64,000 nt of DNA. Origin: Sophora flavescens (taxonomy: Eukaryota; Streptophyta; Magnoliopsida; Fabales; Fabaceae). Location: NCBI GenBank assembly GCA_030762895.1, contig JAUPTC010000155.1:21334-85333 (forward strand). Reading direction: 5' to 3'. The notes under the pieces are model-generated. The model saw only the letters and a program-made list of their open reading frames with translations. It was not told where the DNA came from and did no database searches. The stretch's first letter is position 1. Every line of letters starts with the position of its first letter. The position numbers and the translations under genes were made by a program. Positions 1 to 13,222 of this stretch are shown here, piece after piece.

Positions 1-3000
1 GGTTAAAAATATGGTGTATTAGGTCCAGAATTGGGGTTTTGAGTCAAAATTAGGGTTTAGGGTTTAAAGTAGGGTTGAGTTAAAAGGTTTGGGTAAAATA
101 GGGTGAAGTAGGGTTTTGGTTTGAATTTGGGTTTGCGTTAAAAGTAGGGTTTAGTGTCAAAATTAGGGTTTAGGGTTTGAATTTGGGTTTTGAGTTAAAA
201 TTAGGGTTTGGGTCAAAATAGGGTTGAAATGGGTTTGGGTCAAAAATAAGGTTAGAATTTGGGTTTGGGGTTAAAATAGGGTTCGGGGTCAAAATTAGGG
301 TTTTGGTACAAATTAGGGTTTAGGGGTTTGAATTAGGGTTTTAGTTGTAAAAATAGGTTTTGGGGTCAAAATTAGGGTTAGAAATTAGGGTTTGGGTTAG
401 AGTTAGGGTTGAGGTCAAAATTAGGGCTTTGGGTTAAATTTGGGTTAGAATTATGATTTTGGATAAATTTAGGTTTCGGTCAAATTTAAGGTTAAGGCTC
501 AAAATTAGGGTTTAGGGTTTGAATTAGGGTTTTGGGTTAAAATTAGTGTTTTGGATCAAAATTAGCGATTTATGTTAAATTTAGGGTCCAAGTGTTTAGG
601 GTTTGTATTAGGTTTTGAGTTTAAAATAGGGTTTTGGGTAAAAATAGGGCTAGAATTAGGGTTTTGGGTTAAAATTTAGGTATTGGGTGTCAAACAGGAT
701 TTATGGTTTAGGATCAGGCAATTGGGGTTTTAGGGTTTAGGGTTTTGAATTTGGGTTTAGGAATTAGGGTTTGGGTAAAATTATGGTTTAGGATCAAAAT
801 ATGGGTTCTTGGGTCAAATTTAGGGTTTTGAGTTTAAATTAGGTTTTAGTTTAAAATGGTTTGAGTAAAATTGGGTTTGGTCAAAATTAGGGTTTAGGAG
901 TTCAAATTAGGGTTTTGAGTTAAAATTTGGGTTAGAATTGGGTTTTGGTAAAATTAGGGTTCGTGGTCAAATTTGAGGTTTAGGGTCAAAATTAGGGTTT
1001 ACGGTTTGTAGCCAGGGTTTTGAAGTTTAAAAATAGGGTTTGGGCCAAAAATAATGTTAGAATTAGGGTTTTAGGTAAAATTTAGGCTTTGGGTTAAAAC
1101 TAGGTTTTGGGTCAAACATAGGGTTTAGGGTTTGAATTAGGGTTTGAGTTAAAGTAGTATTTTGGGTGAAATAGGGTTAGAATTAGGGTTTTGGGTTAAA
1201 ATTAGAGTTTGTTCAAATTTTAGGGTTTTGGGTCAAAAATTGGGTTTTGGGTAAAAATAGGGTTAGAATTAGGGATTTGGGTCAAAATTAGGGCTTTGGG
1301 TTAAAATTACAATTTGGGTTAAAATTAGGGTTTTGGTTTTAAAATTAGGGTTTTGCGTCAAAATTAGGGTTAGGTCAAATTTAGGGTTTCGGATCAAATT
1401 AGGGTTTGAATTAGGGCTTTGTGTTAAAAATATGGTTTTGGGTCAAAAATAAGGTTAAATTAGGGTTTTGGGTCAAAATTTGGGTTTGGGGTCAAAATTA
1501 GGTTTTTGGGTTTGGATTTGGAGTTAAAACTAGGGTTTTAGGATCAAATTAGGGTTTTAGGTCAAATTTAGAGTTTAGTTTCAAAACTAGGGTTTGAATT
1601 AGGGCTTTGTGTTAAAAATAGGGTTTTAGGTCAAAAATAGGGTTAGAATTAGGGTTTTGGGTTAAAATTTAGGGTTTGGTCAAAATTAGGGTTTAGGTCA
1701 AAAATTAGTGTTTTTGGGGTTTGAATTAGGGTTAGAATTATGGTTTTGGGTAAAATTAGTGTTTGGGGTCAAAAATAGGTTTGGCTTAGTGGGTCCAAGT
1801 GGGTTAGGGTTGAGTTAGGTTGAGTTTCAAATAGGGTTTTGGGTCTAAAATAGGTTGGAATTAGGATTTTGAGTTAAAATTAGGTTTGGGTCAAATTTAA
1901 GGTTTAGGATCAAATTAGGGTTTAGGGTTTGAATTAGGGTATTGAGTTAGGGTTTTGGGAAAAATTGGGGTTCGGGTCAAATTTAGGGTTTCGGATAATT
2001 TAGGGTTTAGTGTTTGAATTAGGGTTTTAGTTTAAAAATAGGGTTTTGGGTCAAAATAAAGGTTAGAATTAGGGCTTTCGGGTTAAAATTAGGGTTTTTG
2101 GTCAAAATTAGGTTTTTGGTACAAATTAGGGTTTAGGGTTTGAGTTATGTTTTGAGTTAAAAATAGGGTTTTGGTCAAAATTAGGGTTAGAATTAGGGTT
2201 TTTTAGGGTTTAAAATTTAGGTTTAGGATCAAAATTAGGGCTTTGGGTGAAAATAGGGGTTGGAGTTTATAGGGTTTTGGGAAAAATTTGGTTTGGGTCC
2301 AAATTAGGGTTCGGGGCCAAAGGGTTTAGGAGTTTAGGGAGTTAAAATAGGGTTTATAATTAGGGTTTTATGTCAAAATTAGGGTTTTGGGTCAAATTTG
2401 GTTTTGGGTGGGTCTTAGGGTTAGGATTTGAATTGGTGTTTTGAGTTAAAAATAGGTTTTGGAGTCAAAAATAAGGTTAGAATTAGGGTTTTGGGTTAAA
2501 AATTAGGGTTTTGGTTAGAGTACGGTTTGGGGTTAAATTTAGGGGTCCAAATTAGGGTTTAGGGTTTGAATTAGGTTGGGTTTAAAATTAGGTTTTGAGT
2601 TTAAAATAGGGTATTTGGGTTTTGGTTTAAAATTGGGTTTGGGTTAAAATTTAGGTTTAGGATCAAAATTAGGGTTTAGGGTTGAATTAGGATATGGTTA
2701 GGGTTTTGGAAAATTGGGGTTTGGGTTAAATTTAGGGTTTGGGATTAAAATTAGGGTTTAGTGTTAAAATTAGGGTTTTAGTTTAAAATTAGGGTTTAGG
2801 GTCAAATTTAGGTTTAGAAATTAGGGTTTTGGTTAAAATTAGGTTTTGGTTAAAATTATGGTTTTGGGTCAAAATTAGGGTTTAGGTTTTAGGGTTTGGG
2901 TTAAATTGGGTTTTGGTTAAAATTAGGGTTTAAAGGTTTGGGTTTTGGTTTAAAATTAGGGTTTTAGGTTAAAATTAGGGTTTAGTGTCAAATTAGGGTT

Positions 3001-3885
3001 TAGGGTCAAAATTTGGGTTTAGTATAAAATAGGGTTTTGAATTAGGGTTGGAATTTAGGGTTTTGGGTCAAAAATAAGGTTAGAATTAGGGTTTGGGTTA
3101 AAATTTAGGGTATTGGGTCAAAATTAGGGTTTGGTCAAAATTAGGGTTTAGGGTTTGAATTAGGGTTTTGAGTTAAATAGGTTTTGGGGTAAAATAGGGT
3201 GTTTGGAAAATAGGGTTTTGAGATTGGGTCCAAATTAGGGTTTGGGTTCGAAGGGAGTTCAATAGGGTTTGGGTTAAAATAGGGTTGGAATTAGGGTTTT
3301 GGGTTAAATTTTGGGTCGGGTCAAATTTAGGGTTGGTCAAAATTAGGGTTTAGGGTTTGAATTAGGGTTTTGAGTTTAAAATTAGGGTTTTGGTCCAAAT
3401 TACGGTTTATGTCAAGGGTTTTAGGTAGGTTTGAATTAGGGTTTTGAGTTAAAAATAGGGTTTTGGAAAGGTTAGAATTAGGGTTTTGGGTTAAAATTAG
3501 GGTTTAGGGAAAATTAGGGTTTTGGGGTCAAAATTAGGGTTTAGGTTGATTTAGGAGAATTAGGGTTTGGGGTTTAGGGTTTGAATTTTGGGTGAATTAG
3601 GGTTTAGGGTAAAATTAGGGTTTGGGGTCAAAATTAGGGTTTTGGATCAAATTTAGGGTTTTGGGTCAAATTAGGTTTTGAGTTTAAAATAGGGTTTTGG
3701 GTCAAATTGGGGTAAAATTGGGTTTTGGGTCAAAATTAGGGTTTAGGGTTTGAATTATTTTGGGTTAAAAATAGGGTTTTTGGTGAAATTAGGGGTTTGA
3801 GTCAAATTTAGGGTTTAGGGTCAAATTTAGGGTTTACGGTTTGGTTTTAGGGTTTTGTTTAAAATAGGGTTTTGGGTCAAAAATA
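1..3885 (+). repeat. decayed left part of the array, unit boundaries unclear
   Basis: It uses the same words as array A, but short deletions and substitutions are so frequent that the 1.6-kb unit cannot be phased cleanly. An A-like block is recognisable near 3360-3480. Two features set it apart from the main A array: the word GGTACAAATT at about 305 and 2118, which I otherwise see only in array B, and a block starting at about 1941 (ATTGAGTTAGGG followed by GGGAAAAATT) that recurs at about 49333 just past the right end of array A. It contains no gene; reading frames are broken by the TAG in each TTAGGG word. Confidence 0.85.
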
Positions 3886-5374
3886 GGGTTAGAATTAGGG
3901 TTTTGGGTTAAAATTAGGGTTTGGGGCTTAGGTTAGGGTTTTGGGTCAAATTTAGGTTTTTGGGGTTTGAATTAGGGTTTGAGTTAAAAATTGGGTTGAA
4001 ATAGGGTTTGGGTAAGAGGGTTAGAATTAGGGTTTTGGGTTAAATTAGAGTTTTGGGTCAAATTTTGGGTTTAGGGTCAAAATTAGGTTTTGGGTCAAAA
4101 ATAGGGTTGAAATTAGGGATTTGGGTAAAAATTAGGGCTTTGGGTTAAAATGCAGTTTTGGGTTAAAATTAGGGTTTTGGTTTAAATTAGGGTTTTGGTC
4201 AAAATTAGGGTTCTGGGTCAAATTTAGGGTTTGAATATTAGGGTTTGAATTAGGGCTTTGTGTTAAAAATATGGTTTTGGGTCAAAAATAAGGTTAGAAT
4301 TAGGGTTTTGGGTCAAAATTAGGTGGGGAAAATTAGGGGTTTGGGTTTTGGGTCCAAATTAGGGTTTAGGTTTGAATTTGGGTTTGAGTTAAACTAGGGT
4401 TTGGATCAAAATTAGGGTTTGGGTCAAATTTAGAGTTTAGTATCAAAATTAGGGTTTGAATTAGGGCTTTGTGTTAAAAATAGGGTTTTGGGTCAAAAAT
4501 AAGGTTTGAATTAGGGTTTTGGGTTAAAATTTAGGGTTTCGGTCAAATTAGGGTTGGTCAAAATTAGTGTTTAGGGTTTGAATTAGGGTTAGAATTATGC
4601 TTTTGGGTAAAATTAGTGTTTTGGGTCAAAATTACAGTTTGGGCCAAATTTAGGGTCCAAATTAGGGTTTAGGGTTTGAGTTAGGTTGAGTTTCAAATAG
4701 GGTTTGGGTTAAAAAGGGTTGGAATTAGGATTTTGGGTTAAAATTAGGGTTAGGTCAAATTTAAGGTTTAGGATCAAAATTAGGGTTTAGGGTTTGAATT
4801 AGGGTTTTGAGTTTGGAAAAATTAGGGTTTGGGTCAAATTTAGGGTTTTGGTTAAAATTAGGGTTTGAGTGTTTGAATTAGGGTTTTGAGTTAAAAATAG
4901 GGTTTGGGTCAAAATAGTGTTAAATTAGGGTTTGGGTTAAAATTTAGGGTTTGGTTAAAATTAGGGTTTTGGGTCAAAATTAGGGTTTATGGTTGACAGG
5001 TTTAGTTTAGGGTTTTTTTAAGTTTAGGGTTTTCAAAAATAGGGTTTTTGGGTCAAATTTAGGGTTTTGGTAAATTAGTGTTATGGGTCAAATTTAAGGT
5101 TTAGCATCAAAATATGGGTTTTGGGTAAAAATAGGGTTTGAGTTAAAATTAGGGTTTTGGGTCAAAACATTGGTTTTGGGTCAAAATTGGGTTTTAGGTC
5201 AAAATTAGGGTTTAGGAGTTTGAATTAAGGTTTTGAGTTAAAAATAGGGTTTTGGGTAAAAATTAGGGGTTGGGTTTGGGTAAATTAGGGTTTGGAAAAT
5301 TTGGGTTTTGGGTTAAATTAGGGTTTAGGTTTGAATTAGGGTTTGAGTTTAAAATAGGTTTTGGGTCAAAAATA
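3886..5374 (+). repeat. array A unit 1 (decayed, 1489 bp)
   Basis: This is the shortest A unit. The landmark is degenerate (GGGTTAGAATTAG), and the segment after GGGGCTTAGG is shorter than in later units. At about 4815-4870 the usual GTGTCCAAATTAGCGATTTGG block is replaced by a GGAAAAATTAGGG version like the block near 1941 and 49333. Many 1-3 bp deletions are present. Confidence 0.75.
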
Positions 5375-6939
5375 GGGTTACTATTAGGTTTTGGGTTAAA
5401 ATTAGGGTTGTGTCAAAATTTGGGGTTTAGGTTAGGTTTTGGGTAAAATTAGGGTTTGGTCAAAATTAGGGTTGGTAAATTAGGGTTTGGGTCAAATTAG
5501 GCTTTAGGGTTTGAAATAGGGTTTTGGGTCGAAATAGGGTTAGAATTAGGGTTTTGGGTTAAAATTAGGGTTTGGGTTAAATTTTGGGTTTAGGGTCAAA
5601 TTAGGTTTTGGGTAAAATAGGGTTAGAATTAGGGTTTTGGGTCAAATTAGGTTGGGTTAAAATTACGGTTTGGGTTAAAGTTAGGGTTTGGTTTAAAATT
5701 AGGGTTAGGGTCAAAATTAGGTTTTGGGTCAAATTTAGGGTTTAGGGATCAATATTAGGGTTTGAATGAGGCTTTGTGTTAAAAATATGGTTTTGGGTCA
5801 AAATAAGGTTAGAATTAGGGTTTTGGGTTAAAATTAGGGCTTTGAGTTTAAATTAGGGTTTTGGGTCAAAAATAGGGTTTAGGGTCCAAATTAGGGTTTA
5901 GGTTTGAATTAGGGTTTTGAGTTTAAAATAGGTTTTAGGTCAAAATTAGGGTTTTAGGTCAAATTTAGAGTTTAGTATCAAAAGGTTTAGGGTTTGAATT
6001 AGGGTTTTGAGTTAAAAATAGGGTTTTGGGTCAAAATAAGGTTAGAATTAGGGTTTTGGGTTAAAAATTTAGGGTTTGGGTCAAAATTTAGGGTTTTAGG
6101 TCAAAAGTTTAGGGTTTGGGTTTGGGTTTAGGGTTAGAAGGTTTTGGGTAAAATTAGGTTTTGGGTCAAAATTAGGAGGGAATTGAGGCCAAATTAGGGT
6201 TGAGGGTTTAAAATAGGGTATTGAGTTTAAAATAGGATTTTGGATCAAAAATATGGTTAGAATTAGGGTTTTGGGTTAAAATTAGGGTTTTGGGTCAAAA
6301 TTTAAGGTTTAGAGATCAAAATTAGGGTTTAGGGTTTGAATTAGGGTTTTGAGTTTAAAAATAGGGTTTTGTGTCAAATTAGCGATTTGGGTTAAATTAG
6401 GGTTTTAGGTCAAGGTTTGAATTAGGGTTTTGAGTTAAAAATAGGGTTTTGGGTCAAAATAGGTGTTAGAATTAGGGTTTTGGGTTAAAATTTAGGGTTT
6501 GAGTAAAATTAGGGTTGGGTCAAAATTAGGATTTATGGTTTGATTTAGGGTTAGAATTAGGCATTTGGTAAAATTAGGGTTTGGTCAAAAATAGGTTTAG
6601 GGTCAAATTTAGGGTTTAGGGTCAAAATTAGGGTTTTGAATTAGGGTTTGGGTAAATTTAAGGTTTAGGATCAAAATATGGGTTTTGGGTAAAATAGGGT
6701 TTTGAGTTTAAAATAGGGTTTTGGTCAAAGCATTGGTTTTGGGTCCAAAATTGGGTTTTGGGTCAAAATTAGGGTTTAGGGGTTTGAATTGGGTTTTGAG
6801 TTAAAAATAGGGTTTTGGGTTAAAATTAGGGTTTGAGTCAAAATTAGGTTTTGGGTCAAATTTTGGTTTATGGTTAAAGTTAGGGTTTAGGGTTTGAAAT
6901 AGGGTTTTGAGTTTAAAATAGGGTTTTGGGTCAAAAATA
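5375..6939 (+). repeat. array A unit 2 (decayed, 1565 bp)
   Basis: The landmark is intact at 5375. Near 5985 the second GGGCTTTGTGTT segment is replaced by a GGGTTTTGAGTT form. The TTAGCGATTTGG block of the standard unit first appears clearly here, near 6380. Small deletions are scattered throughout. Confidence 0.82.
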
Positions 6940-8485
6940 GGGTTATATTAGGGTTTTGGGTTAAAATTAGGGTTGTGTCAAAATTAGGGCTTAGGGTTAG
7001 ATTTTGGGTAAAATTAGGGTTTGGGTCAAATTAGGGGTTGGTCAAAATTAGGGTTTGGGTCAAAATTAGGCTTTAGGGTTTGAAATAGGGTTTTGGGTCA
7101 GAAATAGGGTTAGAATTAGGGTTTTGGGTTAAAATTAGAGTTTCGGGTCAAATTTTGGGTTTAGGAGTCAAAATTAGGTTTTGGGTCAAAATAGGGTTAG
7201 AATTAGGGATTTGGGTCAAAATTAGGGCTTTGGGTTAAAATTACAGGGTTAAAATTAGGGTTTTGGTTTAAAATTAGGGTTTGGTCAAAATTAGGGTTAA
7301 GGTCAAATTTAGGGTATGGATCAATATTAGGGTTTGAATTAGGGCTTTGTGTAAAAATATGGTTTTGGGTCAAAAATAAGGTTAGAATTAGGGTTGGGTA
7401 AAATGGGCTTTGGGTTAAAATTAGGGTTTTGGGTCAAAATTAGGGTTTTGGGTCCAAATTAGGGTTTAGGTTTGAATTTGGGTTTGAGTTAAAACTAGGG
7501 TTTCGGATCAAAATTAGGGTTTGGGTCAAATTTAGAGTTTAGTATCAAAATTAGGGTTTGAATTAGGGCTTTGTGTTAAAAATAGGGTTTTGGGTCAAAA
7601 ATAAGGTTAGAATTAGGGTTTTGGGTTAAAATTTAGGGGTTTGGTCAAAATTAGGGTTGGGTCAAAATTAGTGTTTAGGGTTTGAATTAGGGTTAGAATT
7701 ATGCTTTTGGGTAAAATTAGTGTTTTGGGTCAAAATTACGGTTTAGCCATTTAGGGTCCAAATTAGGGTTTAGGGTTGAGTTAGGTTGAGTTTCAAATAG
7801 GGTTTTGGGTCTAAAATAGGGTTGGAATTAGGATTTTGGGTTAAAATTAGGGTTGGGTCAAATTTAAGGTTTAGGATCAAAATTAGGGTTTAGGGTTTGA
7901 ATTAGGGTTTTGAGTTTAAAATTGGGTTTTGTGCCAAATTAGCGATTTGGTGTTAAATTAGGGTTTTGGGTAAGTTTGAATTAGGGTTTTGAGTTAAAAA
8001 TAGGGTTTTGGGTCAAAATAAGGTTAAAATTAGGTTTTGGGTTAAAATTTAGGGTTTGGGTAAAATTAGGGTCCTGGTCAAAATTAGGTTTATGGTTTGA
8101 TTTAGGGTTGAATTAGGATTTGTAAAATTAGGGTTTGGTCAAAAATAGGGTTCGGGTCTAATTTAGGGTTTAGGGTCAAAATTAGGGTTTTGGGAATAGG
8201 GTTTTGAGTTAGGTTTAGGATAAAATATGGGTTTTGGGTCAAAATAGGGTTTGAGTTTAAAATAGGGTTTTGGGTCAAAAATTGGGTTTTGGTCCAAAAT
8301 TAGGTTTTGGGTCAAAATTAGGGTTTAGGGTTTGAATTAAGGTTTGAGTTAAAAATAGGGTTTTGGGTTGAAATTAGGGTTTTAGTCAAATTAGGGTTTT
8401 GGGTCAAATTTTGGTTTATGGTTAAAGTTAGGGTTTAGGGTTTGAATTAGGGTTTGAGTTAAAATAGGGTTTTGGGTCAAAAATA
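6940..8485 (+). repeat. array A unit 3 (1546 bp)
   Basis: The landmark reads GGGTTATATTAG. All standard markers follow in order: AGGCTTTAGGG near 7070, two GGGCTTTGTGT segments near 7340 and 7570, CGATTTGG near 7940. There are many one- to three-base losses. Confidence 0.85.
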
Positions 8486-10070
8486 AGGTTACTAATTAGG
8501 GTTTTGGGTTAAAATTAGGGTTGGGTCAAAATTAGGGCTTAGGGTTATTTTGGGTTAAATTAGGGTTTTGGTCAAAATTAGGGTTTGGGTCAAAATTGGG
8601 GTTTGGGTCAAAATTAGGCTTTAGGGTTTGAAATAGGGTTTTAGGGTAAATAGGGTTAGAATTAGGGTTTTGGGTTTAAAATTAGGGTTTGGTCAAATTT
8701 TGGGTTTTGGGTCAGAATTAGGGTTTTGGGTAAAAAATAGGGTTAGAATTAGGGGTTTGGGTCTAAATTAGGGTTAAAATTAGGTTTTGGGTTAAATTTA
8801 GGGTTTTGGGTCAAAATTCGGGTTTTGGGTCAAAATTTGGGTTCTAGGCCAAATTTAGGGTATCGGTCAATATTAGGGTTTGAAATAGGGTTTTGAGTTT
8901 AAAATATGGTTTTGGGTCAAAAATACGGTTAGAATTAGGGTTTTGGGTCAAAATTAGGGCTTTAGGTTAAAATTAGGGTTTGGGTCAAAATTTGGGTTTT
9001 GGGTCCAAATTAGGGTTTAGGGTTTGAATTTGGGTTTGGGGTTAAAAGTAGGGTTTCGGATCAAAATTAGGGTTCTAGGTCAAATTTATGGTATAGTTTA
9101 AAAATAAGGGTTTGAATTAGGGCTTTGTGTTAAAAATAGGGTTTTGGGTCAAAAATAAGGTTAGAATTAGGGTTTGGGTTAAATTTAGGGTTTCGGGTCA
9201 AAATTCGGTTTCTGGGTCAAAATTAGGGTTTTAGGGTTTGAAATAGGGTTAGAATTAGGCTTTTGGGTAAAATTAGTGTTTTGGGTCAAAATTAGGGTTT
9301 GGGCCAAATTTAGGAGTCCAAATTAGGGTTTAGGGTTGAGTTAGGGTTGAGTTTCAAATAGGTTTTGGGTCTAAAATAGGGTTGGAATTAGGATTTTGGG
9401 TTAAAATTAGGGTTCAGGTCAAATTTAGGGTTTAGGATCAAAATTAGGGTTTAGGGTTTGAATTAGGGTTTTGAGTTTTAAAATAGGGTTTTGTGTCCAA
9501 ATTAGGGTTTGGTGTTAAATTAGGGTTTTGGGTAAAAGGTTTGAATTAGGTTTGAGTTAAAAATAGGGTTTTGGGTCAAAAATAGTGTTAAAATTAGGGT
9601 TTTGGGTTAAAATTTAGGGTTTGGGTAAAATTAGGGTTAGGTCAAAATTAGGATTTATGGTTTGATTTAGGGTTAGAATTAGGCATTTGGTAAAATTAGG
9701 GTTTGGTCAAAAATAGGGTTGGGTCTAATTTAGGTTTTGGAGTCAAAATTAGGGTTTTGAATTAGGGTTTTGGGTCAAATTTAAGGTTTAGGATCAAAAT
9801 ATGGGTTTTGGGTCAAAATAGGGTTTTGAGTTTAAAATAGGGTTTTGGGTCAAAACATTGGTTTTGGGTCCAAAATTAGGGTTTTGGGTCAAAATTAGGG
9901 TTTAGGGGTTTGAATTAAGGTTTTGAGTTAAAAATATGGTTTTTGGTTCAAAATAGGGTTTTGAGTTTAAAATTGGTTTTTGGGTAAAATTTTGGTTTTA
10001 TGGTTAAAGTTAGGGTTTAGGGTTTGAAATAGGGTTTTGAGTTTAAAATAGGGTTTTGGGTCAAAAATAG
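8486..10070 (+). repeat. array A unit 4 with variant block (1585 bp)
   Basis: Between about 8875 and 9300 this unit differs from its neighbours. GGGTTTGAAATAGGG with TTTTGAGTTTAAAATATGG replaces the first GGGCTTTGTGTT segment, AATACGGTTAG replaces AATAAGGTTAG, and AAATTCGGTTTCTGGG and TTAGGCTTTTGGG replace the usual words. The same set recurs only in unit 7, three units downstream. Confidence 0.85.
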
Positions 10071-11652
10071 GGGGTTTATTAGGGTTTGGGTTAAAATTAG
10101 GGTTGTGTCAAAATTAGGGCTTAGGGTTAGATTTTGGGTAAAATTAGGGTTTGGTCAAAATTAGGGTTTGGGGTCAAAATTAGGGTTTGGGTCAAAATTA
10201 GGCTTTAGGGTTTGAAATAGGGTTTTGGGTCAAAAATAGGGTTAGATTAGGGTTTTGGGTTAAAATTAGAGTTTGGTCAAATTTTGGGTTTAGGGTCAAA
10301 ATTAGGTTTTGGGTCAAAAATAGGGTTAGAATTAGGGATTTGGGTCAAAATTAGGGCTTTGGGTTAAAATTACAGTTTGGGTTAAAATTAGGGTTTTGGT
10401 TTAAAATTAGGGTTTGGTCAAAATTAGGGTTTGAGGTCAAATTTAGGGTATCGATCAATATTAGGGTTTGAATTAGGGCTTTGTGTTAAAAATATGGTTT
10501 TGGGTCAAAAATAAGGTTAGAATTAGGGTTTTGGGTCAAAATTAGGGCTTTGGGTTAAAATTAGGGTTTTGGGTCAAAATTTGGGTTTTGGGTCCAAATT
10601 AGGGTTTAGGTTTGAATTTGGGTTTTGGGTTAAAACTAGGGTTTCGGATCAAAATTAGGGTTAGGTCAAATTTAGAGTTTAGTATCAAAATTAGGGTTTG
10701 AATTAGGGCTTTGTGTTAAAAATAGGGTTTTGGGTCAAAAATAAGGTTAGAATTAGGGTTTTGGGTTAAAATTTAGGGTTTGGTCAAAATTAGGGTTTGG
10801 GTCAAAATTAGTGTTTAGGGTTTGAATTAGGGTTAGAATTATGCTTTTGGGTAAAATTAGTGTTTTGGGTCAAAATTACGGTTTGGGCCAAATTTAGGGT
10901 CCAAATTAGGGTTTAGGGTTCGAGTTAGGTTGAGTTTCAAATAGGGTTTTGGGTCGAAAATAGGGATAGAATTAGGGTTTTGTGTAAAAATTATGGTTTC
11001 GGGTCAAATTTAAGGTTTAGGATCAAAATTAGGGTTTAGGGTTTCAATTAGGGTTTTGTGTTTATAATAGGGTTTTGTTTAGAATTTAGAGTTTTTGTGT
11101 TATATTAGGGTTTTGGGTCAAGGTTTGAATTAGGGTTTTGAGTTAAAAATAGGGTTTTGGGTCAAAATAGTGTTAAAATTAGGGTTTTGGGTTAAAATTT
11201 AGGGTTTAGGGTAAAATTAGGGTTCTGGTCAAAATTAGGATTTATGGTTTGATTTAGGGTTAGAATTAGGCATTTGGTAAAATTAGGGTTTGGTCAAAAA
11301 TAGGGTTCGGGTCTAATTTAGGTTTAGGGTCAAATTAGGGTTTTGGGAATTAGGGTTTTGGTCAAATTTAGTTTAGGATCAAAATATGGGTTTTGGGTCA
11401 AAATAGGGTTTTGAGTTTAAAATAGGGTTTTGGGTCAAAACATTGGTTTTGGGTCCAAAATTGGGTTTTGGGTCAAAATTAGGGTTTAGGGGTTTGAATT
11501 AAGGTTTTGAGTTAAAAATAGGGTTTTGGGTTGAAATTAGGGTTGAGTCAAAATTAGGGTTTTGGGTCAAATTTTGGTTTTATGGTTAAAGTTAGGGTTT
11601 AGGGTTTGAAATAGGGTTTTGAGTTTAAAAATAGGGTTTTGGGTCAAAAATA
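10071..11652 (+). repeat. array A unit 5 (1582 bp)
   Basis: Standard marker order. The landmark is degraded to GGGGTTTATTAG. A run of substitutions to T lies near 11040-11110 (GTGTTTATAATAGGG, TTTAGAATTTAGAG), where the standard unit has GAGTTTAAAATAGGG and the CGATTTGG block. Confidence 0.86.
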
Positions 11653-13222
11653 GGGTTCTATTAGGGTTTTGGGTTAAAATTAGGGTTGTGTCAATTAGGG
11701 CTTAGGGTTAGATTTTGGGTAAATTAGGGTTTGGTCAAAATTAGGGTTTGGGTCAAAATTAGGGTTTGGGTCAAAATTAGGCTTTAGGGTTTGAAATAGG
11801 GTTTTGGGTGAAATAGGGTTAGAATTAGGGTTTTGGGTTAAAATTAGAGTTTGGTCAAATTTTGGGTTTAGGGTCAAAATTAGGTTTTTGGGTCAAAAAT
11901 AGGGTTAGAATTAGGGTTTGGGTCAAAATTAAGGATTTGGGTTAAAATTAGGTTTGGGTTAAAATTAGGGTTTTGGTTTAAAATTAGGGTTTTGGTCAAA
12001 ATTAGGGTTTTGGGTCAAATTTAGGGTTTGGGATCAATATTAGGGTTTGAATTAGGGCTTTGTGTTAAAAATATGGTTTTGGGTCAAAAATAAGGTTAGA
12101 ATTAGGGTTTTGGGTCAAAATTATGGCTTTGGGTTAAAATTAGGGTTTTGGGTCAAAATTTGGGTTTTGGGTCAAAATTATGGTTTATTTTTGAATTTGT
12201 TTTTTGGGTTAAAACTAGGGTTTCGGATCAAAATTAGGGTTTAGGTCAAATTTAGAGTTTAGTATCAAAATTAGGGTTTTAATTAGTGCTGTGTGTTAAA
12301 AATTGGGTTTTGGGTCAACAATAAGGTTAGAATTAGGGTTTTTGGTTAAAATTTAGGGTTTCGGGTCAAAATTAGGGTTCTGGGTCATAATTAGGGTTTA
12401 GGGTTTGAATTAGGGTTAGAATTATGCTTTTGGGTAAAATTAGTGTTTTGGGTCAAAATTACGGTTGGGCCAAATTTAGGGTCCAAATTAGGGTTTAGGG
12501 TTTGAGTTAGGTTGAGTTTCAAATAGGGTTTGGGTCTAAAATAGGGTTGGAATTAGGATTTTGGGTTAAAATTAGGGTTAGGTCAAATTTAAGGTTAAGG
12601 ATCAAAATTAGGGTTTAGGGTTTGAATTAGGGTTTTGAGTTTAAAATAGGGTTTTGTGTCCAAATTAGCGATTTGGTGTTAAATTAGGGTTTTGGGTCAA
12701 GGTTTGAATTAGGGTTTTGAGTTAAAAATAGGGTGTTGGGTCAAAATAGTGTTAAAATTAGGGTTTTGGGTTAAAATTTAGGGTTTGGGTAAAATTAGGG
12801 TTGGGTCAAAATTAGGATTTATGGTTTGATTTAGGGTTAGAATTAGGCATTTGGTAAAATTAGGGTTTTGGTCAAAAATAGGGTTCGGGTCTAATTTAGG
12901 GTTTAGGGTAAATTAGAATTAGGGTTTTGGGTCAAATTTAAGGTTTAGGATCAAAATATGGGTTTTGGGTCAAAATAGGGTTTTGAGTTTAAAATAGGGT
13001 TTTGGGTCAAAACATTGGTTTTGGAGTCCAAAGTGGGTTTTGGGTCAAAATTAGGGTTTAGGGTTTGAATTAGGTTTTGAGTTAAAAATAGGGTTTTGGG
13101 TTGAAATTAGGGTTTGAGTCAAAATTAGGGTTTTAGGTCAAATTTTGGTTTTATGGTTTAAGTTAGGGTTTAGGGTTTGAATTAGGGTTTTGAGTTTAAA
13201 ATAGGGTTTTGGGTCAAAAATA
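11653..13222 (+). repeat. array A unit 6 (1570 bp)
   Basis: The landmark reads GGGTTCTATTAG. A substitution-rich patch lies at about 12170-12310 (TATTTTTGAATTTG, AGTGCTGTGTG). A near 12-15 bp loss around 12905 merges two words ahead of the GGGTTTTGGGTCAAATTT word. Confidence 0.86.

Noticed and set aside
11695..11877. Minus-strand frame of 60 codons with NPNFDPNPNFD repeats, and similar ones at 13138-13350, 28582-28788, 59186-59371 and 63639-63851
   Set aside because: All are repeat translations that stay open only where small indels remove a stop; they are not conserved across units.
12062..12244. Plus-strand frame of 60 codons rich in Gly, Leu, Trp, Val and Lys
   Set aside because: It depends on local substitutions in unit 6 that remove TAG stops of TTAGGG words. 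No other unit keeps it open and there is no promoter or splice context.
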